From Ilumatobacter sp. (GTDB lineage: Bacteria > Actinomycetota > Acidimicrobiia > Acidimicrobiales > Ilumatobacteraceae): DNA of 64,000 nucleotides. Position numbers and translations under genes: made by a program. Positions 60,577-64,000 of the stretch are shown here, piece after piece. Each line of letters starts with the position of its first letter. The stretch's first letter is position 1. The notes below the pieces were generated by a model. The model ran no database searches, was not told where the DNA came from, and saw only the letters and a program-made list of their open reading frames with translations. Location of the stretch: assembly GCA_018666235.1 (NCBI GenBank), contig JABJAB010000071.1, forward strand, positions 37,552 through 101,551. The letters run 5' to 3'.

Positions 60577-61644
60577 TCACGGCCGCGCCATGGAGAGACG
60601 GAGACGCTCCTCGGGAGATGAGGTGGCTGCTGTCCTCAGCAGGCTCGTGCCCGGCGAGACGCTGACGGGGTCGTTCGCGTCGGCGAGCAGCTCGACGGAG
60701 TGGAGACGTTCGGTCACGGTGGGAGCCGGGTGCACGGTCATCAACTCGTCGACACCGACGGCGTCGGCGAACGTGTCGAGGTAATCCTTCACCATCGCCG
60801 GTGTACCTGCCGCGGTGTAGTGCATCATCTGTGCGATTTGCTGGCCCTGAGGCGAAGCGAGCATCGCGTCGGCTTCGTCGTCGGTGAGGGCGCGACGCGG
60901 TGTGACGAAACGGGCGATGCGGCGACGCGACACCGTGATGCGTTGGCGCTCAGCATCGTCCTCGGACTCGGCAGCAATCACGTTGACACCTGCCATCACG
61001 TGCGGCTCGGCAAGTTGATCCGACGGCTGAAACTCGTTGCGATAGGTCGCGACCGCGTCGAGGAGATGGGCAGGCGCGAAGTGCGAGGCGAATGCGTACG
61101 GCAGGCCAAATGCGGCAGCAAGGCGGGCGCCGAACAGTGACGAGCCGAGGATGTACAGCGGCACGTTGGTGCCAGCACCCGGAACAGCGACGACGCCGGG
61201 CACCTGCGAGGTCTCGCCGAGGTAACCCTGCAGCTCGCGGACATCGTCGGGGAAGCGGTCCGACGAGCGCGGGTCTGTCCGCATGGCGCGCATTGTGTTC
61301 TGGTCGCTGCCGGGCGCCCGACCCAGGCCCAGGTCAATGCGGCCCGGATGCAGTGTGGCGAGCGTGCCGAACTGTTCGGCAATCGTGAGCGGGGAGTGGT
61401 TCGGCAACATCACGCCGCCGGAGCCGAGGCGGATCGTCGTGGTGTGCGCTGCAACATGTGCGATCAGCACGCTCGTTGCCGATGACGCAATCGACGCCAT
61501 GTTGTGGTGCTCGGCGTACCAGACCCGCTGATATCCGCGCCGCTCAGCTGTCTGGGCGAGCGCCACGCTCGCGGCAAAAGCATCCGACGCGGTCTCGCCC
61601 TCGCCGATGATCGCCAGGTCCAGGATGGAAAGCGGAGTCGTCAC
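60577..61644 (-). CDS. LLM-class flavin-dependent oxidoreductase
   Basis: 355 residues, luciferase-like monooxygenase fold of the MsnO8/YhbW subgroup. The start GTG at 61644 follows GGAGGG; the frame extends to 61725 but the leader is unlikely. YQRVWYAEHHNMASIASSATSVLIAHVAAHTTTIRLGSGGVMLPNHSPLTIAEQFGTL and LHPGRIDLGLGRAPGSD are the conserved flavin-site blocks. Uses FMNH2 or F420; the substrate is unknown. Convergent with the SulP gene, five bases between ends. Confidence 0.92.
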   Translation of the reverse strand: MTTPLSILDLAIIGEGETASDAFAASVALAQTAERRGYQRVWYAEHHNMASIASSATSVLIAHVAAHTTTIRLGSGGVMLPNHSPLTIAEQFGTLATLHPGRIDLGLGRAPGSDQNTMRAMRTDPRSSDRFPDDVRELQGYLGETSQVPGVVAVPGAGTNVPLYILGSSLFGARLAAAFGLPYAFASHFAPAHLLDAVATYRNEFQPSDQLAEPHVMAGVNVIAAESEDDAERQRITVSRRRIARFVTPRRALTDDEADAMLASPQGQQIAQMMHYTAAGTPAMVKDYLDTFADAVGVDELMTVHPAPTVTERLHSVELLADANDPVSVSPGTSLLRTAATSSPEERLRLSMARP

Positions 61645-61763
61645 CCCTCCAGCATGCCCGACCGCGGTGCACTCGCACCACGCGGACGGTGTGGCGTCCG
61701 CAACGGAATACGTACGGGTGCGCAAGCGTTCAATCCGAATGCCCCCCGAACAAGGAGTACCTC

Positions 61764-62144
61764 ATGGCAACGATCGACCTCACCAGCGACGCATTTGAAA
61801 AGACAGTCACCGCCGACGGCATCGTCATGGTCGATTTCTGGGCCGAGTGGTGCGGCCCGTGCAAGGCATTCGGCCCGGTCTACGAAGCGGCGTCGGAGAA
61901 GAACCCGGACATCACCTTCGCCAAGATCGACACCGAAGCCCAACAGGAGATCGCTGGTGCGCTCGAGATCCGGTCGATCCCGACGCTGATGATTTTCCGC
62001 GATGGCATTCAGCTCTTCTCGCAACCCGGTGCACTGCCGGGCCACGCACTCGACGACCTGATCGATCAGGTCAAGGCGATCGACATGGACGAAGTCCGCG
62101 CCGAGATCGCCAAGCAGACCGACGAGCCGAGCGACGCCGACTGA
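61764..62144 (+). CDS. trxA: thioredoxin
   Basis: 126 residues. Active site FWAEWCGPCKAF with redox cysteines Cys30 and Cys33; IRSIPTLMIFRDG contains the conserved cis-Pro. AAGGAG before the ATG at 61764 fixes the start; the frame upstream to 61689 is not used. A C-terminal acidic tail of about 20 residues (DEVRAEIAKQTDEPSDAD) extends the normal 105-residue fold. Reduces disulphides in the cytoplasm. Confidence 0.95.
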   Translation: MATIDLTSDAFEKTVTADGIVMVDFWAEWCGPCKAFGPVYEAASEKNPDITFAKIDTEAQQEIAGALEIRSIPTLMIFRDGIQLFSQPGALPGHALDDLIDQVKAIDMDEVRAEIAKQTDEPSDAD

Positions 62145-62223
62145 CAATCCCATTCGTTCTTCGCGGTCTGGCGACGGAGTCGGCGGAGTCGGCTGGGAAC
62201 GATGGAATCGGGCAACATGGCAC

Positions 62224-62874
62224 ATGGACTTCGATCTCGCCCAGACTGACGCACTGCTTTCGACGACGCGCGCAGTGCGCAAGCGCCTCGACTTCGACCG
62301 CGAGGTGCCGGACGATGTGTTGCTCGAATGCCTGCAGCTCGCAGTTCAGGCGCCAACCGGCTCGAACCAGCAGGGGTGGCGATGGATGATCATCCGCGAC
62401 GCCGAGAAGAAAGAAGCACTCGCCAAGCTCTACCGCGATGCCGGCGGCGAATACCTCGCCGCCGCAGCCGATGCTGCTGACAGCGGTACGCAGCAAGGAC
62501 GCGTCATCGATTCGGCCAACTTCCTTGCGCAAAAGCTCGGTGAAGTGCCCGTGTTGATGATTCCGCTGATCGTCGGCCGTTTGACCGACAACAGTGCCAA
62601 CAGTGCGGCAGGTCTGATGGGCTCGATCATGCCCGCGATGTGGAGCTTCCAGCTCGCGCTCCGCAGCCGCGGACTGGGCAGCTGCTTGACCACGCTGCAC
62701 CTCGGCAAGGAAGCCGAAGCCGCCGAACTGCTCGGCATCCCCGATCACATGACGCAGGCAGGACTCCTGCCGGTCGCCTACACACTGGGCACCGACTTCA
62801 AGCCGGCCAAGCGGGATGACGTCGCCAAGATCACTTACCTCGACACGTACAAGAACCCCATCCGCCCCGACTGA
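62224..62874 (+). CDS. nitroreductase family flavoprotein
   Basis: 216 residues. STTRAVRKRLDFDREVPDDVLLECLQLAVQAPTGSNQQGWRWMII is the FMN-binding N-terminus; GLMGSIMPAMWSFQLALRSRGLGSCLTTLHLGKEAE is the central block. Substrate unknown; related to the gene at 39534. The start could be the ATG at 62224, 79 bases after trxA. Confidence 0.86.
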   Translation: MDFDLAQTDALLSTTRAVRKRLDFDREVPDDVLLECLQLAVQAPTGSNQQGWRWMIIRDAEKKEALAKLYRDAGGEYLAAAADAADSGTQQGRVIDSANFLAQKLGEVPVLMIPLIVGRLTDNSANSAAGLMGSIMPAMWSFQLALRSRGLGSCLTTLHLGKEAEAAELLGIPDHMTQAGLLPVAYTLGTDFKPAKRDDVAKITYLDTYKNPIRPD

Positions 62875-62878
62875 GCTG

Positions 62879-63093
62879 TTACCCGAGCAGTCGTTCGAGC
62901 ACGACCGCGACGCCGTCGGCCATGTTGGACGGTGCCACTTCGTTTGCTGCGGCGCGGACCCGGGCATCTGCATTGGCCATGGCCACGCCGCGGCCCGCCC
63001 ACTCGAGCATCGTGATGTCGTTCCACTCGTCACCGAACGCAATGACGTCGGCGGCACTGACGTCAAGTTGCTCGCAGACCCATTGCAAGCCCG
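62879..63093 (-). pseudogene. 3' fragment of a Cof-type HAD hydrolase gene
   Basis: About 70 residues, convergent with the nitroreductase gene. LQWVCEQLDVSAADVIAFGDEWNDITMLEWAGRGVAMANADARV with motif IV (GDEWND) and SNMADGVAVVLERLL matches the last quarter of Cof/HAD-IIB phosphatases, normally near 270 residues. The match stops at about 63093, where the repeat at 63100 begins. The rest of the gene is absent in this window. Only a TTG could start the open frame, so it is probably not functional. Confidence 0.75.
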
Positions 63094-63099
63094 AAGTAT

Positions 63100-63250
63100 C
63101 TAGGTGAGGGGGTGCACCCTGCCCGTAACCGGGTCTGGCGGTCTACCGCTCTACGGGGCGACGTAAGTACGAAAGAAACGAAATAAGTCCGTGGGAATCG
63201 CACAGAGCATCTACCACTACATCTACCGCGGAGAGTTTCTCTGAGTCCCT
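63100..63250. mobile_element. repeat copy 1 at the gene-fragment junction
   Basis: About 150 bases of sequence unlike its neighbours. It contains a palindrome GGGTGCACCC (63110-63119), CTCTACGGGG, TACGAAAGAAACG, and a tandem 12-mer CATCTACCACTA/CATCTACCGCGG (63208-63231). The same blocks recur in the same order in copy 2 at 63850. No ORF. Could be a non-autonomous mobile element or an end of a larger one; no transposase is seen. Confidence 0.55.
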
Positions 63251-63337
63251 GTGCCTGGCGTGCAGTGCGATCCCCAGCAGCATCGTGAAGCCTCGCAGCG
63301 CGTCGAGGTCGTGGCGCCGCCGCCTGCTCGACGGCAT
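63143..63337 (-). pseudogene. 5' fragment of an acyltransferase-3 type gene
   Basis: Residues 1-27 (MPSSRRRRHDLDALRGFTML then LGIALHA, 63337-63257) match the start of membrane acyltransferases of the acyltransferase-3 type, whose first helix begins with this LDALRG block. After residue 27 the frame enters repeat copy 1 and the similarity ends, so only the gene's beginning remains. Real acyltransferases have over 300 residues and ten helices. Confidence 0.55.
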
Positions 63338-63372
63338 GGCATCGGCGGCGGCAGAAGTAGTGGTTGGGGCGG

Positions 63373-63579
63373 TTACCCGATGATGGCGAGGACGGCGCCG
63401 ACGACGATCATGATTGCGCCGGCGACTTGGTAGAAGCCGTGGACCTGGTCGCCTTCACCCCACAGGATGCGGGAGCGGGCAACCAACAGCCGGTACACGG
63501 CGAACTCCGATCGGGTGCGACCCCACACGATGAACAGCGCGCCGACGGCTGCGATGATCAATCCCCAGACGATGCTCAT
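63373..63579 (-). CDS. small two-helix membrane protein
   Basis: 68 residues, with GGAG seven bases before the ATG at 63579. MSIVWGLIIAAVGALFIVWGRTRSEFAVYRLLVAR is one helix plus a basic cytoplasmic stretch; GFYQVAGAIMIVVGAVLAIIG is the second helix. It sits between the acyltransferase fragment and repeat copy 2. No family name can be assigned. It may be cargo of the element or an unrelated resident gene. Confidence 0.65.
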   Translation of the reverse strand: MSIVWGLIIAAVGALFIVWGRTRSEFAVYRLLVARSRILWGEGDQVHGFYQVAGAIMIVVGAVLAIIG

Positions 63580-63589
63580 TGTATTGCTC

Positions 63590-63845
63590 CATATCTCCGT
63601 GGTTCGGTTCCGATTATCGCTGGCCACCAGCACGCTGACACTGACCGAAGGTGCATTCGTGGGCGCCCACTACGAGCCACTCGCCTTGACGAGAGTCGTT
63701 ATTGCGCCAGTCGGTCAGTTCTTTGTCGAGTTCGGCCGGGCCACAGGTGTAGCCGTCGTGTCCTGTGGGCTCTCAGCGCATACGCCGAAACAAAGTCTTT
63801 TTAGGAAAAAAGTGAGATTTTGCGCGAGAGATGCCCGACCATCAA
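63590..63845. other. stretch without a supportable gene
   Basis: No frame here has a start, length and composition that convince. 63785-63825 is markedly AT-rich for this genome (AAAGTCTTTTTAGGAAAAAA), suggesting foreign or decaying DNA next to repeat copy 2. Confidence 0.5.
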
Positions 63846-63849
63846 AGTG

Positions 63850-63975
63850 AGCAAGTAGGGGGGTGCGACCCCCTCCCTGGTGGTACTACCGGGTAGGTCT
63901 ACGGGGTTACGAAAGAAGTCCCTGAGAACTGCACAAACATCTACCACGGCATCTGCCACGGAGCGTCTCCTACCT
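63850..63975. mobile_element. repeat copy 2
   Basis: Shares block order with copy 1: hairpin GGGGGT-GCG-ACCCCC (63859-63873), GTCTACGGGGTTACGAAAGAA, and tandem 12-mers CATCTACCACGG/CATCTGCCACGG (63938-63961), then CGGAG. The two copies differ by many substitutions and by short gaps around GACGTAAG and ACGAAATAA. The stem is longer here than in copy 1. No ORF; the window ends 25 bases later. Confidence 0.55.
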
Positions 63976-64000
63976 ATTCGACGCCACCGTCCTCAAAGCA

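Noticed and set aside
63618..63768. Minus-strand 51-codon frame with several Cys/Trp
   Set aside because: It has no start codon with a ribosome site and cannot be tied to any family; chance cannot be excluded.
63863..64000. Possible group II intron starting GTGCG
   Set aside because: The pentamer lies inside the hairpin stem, copy 1 lacks it, and neither domain V nor a reverse transcriptase is visible before the window ends.
1..64000. tRNA, rRNA, phage integrase or defence genes
   Set aside because: None recognised on either strand by eye; a tRNA covariance search would be needed to exclude tRNAs fully.

Overview
This is a high-GC, gene-dense actinobacterial chromosome segment. It carries an acyl-CoA carboxylase epsilon-like subunit, DUF222/HNH endonuclease, LigC-type DNA ligase, MenJ-like quinone-side reductase, Thr-rich cell-surface proteins and many GTG starts with overlapping operon junctions. 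The mix fits the class Acidimicrobiia (Ilumatobacter-like); that placement is inference, because no rRNA or tRNA gene was seen in the window.

Layout. 1-13 kb is mixed housekeeping: dnaX (cut by the left edge), a small lipoprotein, a CopC/CopD protein, an ATP-dependent DNA ligase, acyl-CoA carboxylase beta and epsilon-like subunits interleaved with two RDD membrane proteins, a phosphoesterase, a truncated drug/metabolite transporter remnant, a cupredoxin-like lipoprotein, a 2-hydroxyacid dehydrogenase and a geranylgeranyl-reductase-family flavoprotein. 12.4-36 kb is a respiratory superlocus. A divergent monohaem cytochrome c faces an operon for a cytochrome bc complex of b6f-like type: split cytochrome b, Rieske protein, dihaem cytochrome c, a two-cluster ferredoxin, two unassigned membrane proteins and one very small ORF. 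The complete 14-gene nuoA-N set for complex I follows and is interrupted only by a lipoprotein gene between nuoD and nuoE. NADH electrons would enter complex I, pass to (mena)quinone, then through the b6f-like complex to its cytochromes c.

36-46 kb is a mosaic of single genes: HAD phosphatase, DUF222/HNH protein, two GNAT acetyltransferases, nitroreductase, RNA 2',3'-cyclic phosphodiesterase, a second CopC/CopD protein with intact copper ligands, acyl-ACP desaturase, S4 RNA-binding protein and an MFS transporter. It also holds several short tandem-repeat arrays. 46-59 kb is rich in one-carbon metabolism: a methylenetetrahydrofolate-reductase-family protein, formate-tetrahydrofolate ligase, and a GntR regulator divergent from a sarcosine/dimethylglycine-dehydrogenase-like flavoprotein and its etfBA. 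Methyl groups from N-methylated glycines could feed the folate pool while electrons pass by ETF to the respiratory chain. A type-B carboxylesterase, a Thr-rich anchored protein and SelO lie between. 58.8-62.9 kb has a SulP transporter, an LLM flavoprotein, thioredoxin and a second nitroreductase.

The right end (62.9-64 kb) looks like a rearrangement scar. A 3' fragment of a Cof-type HAD gene and a 5' fragment of an acyltransferase gene are joined through a repeat of about 140 bp, and a second diverged copy lies about 730 bp further on.
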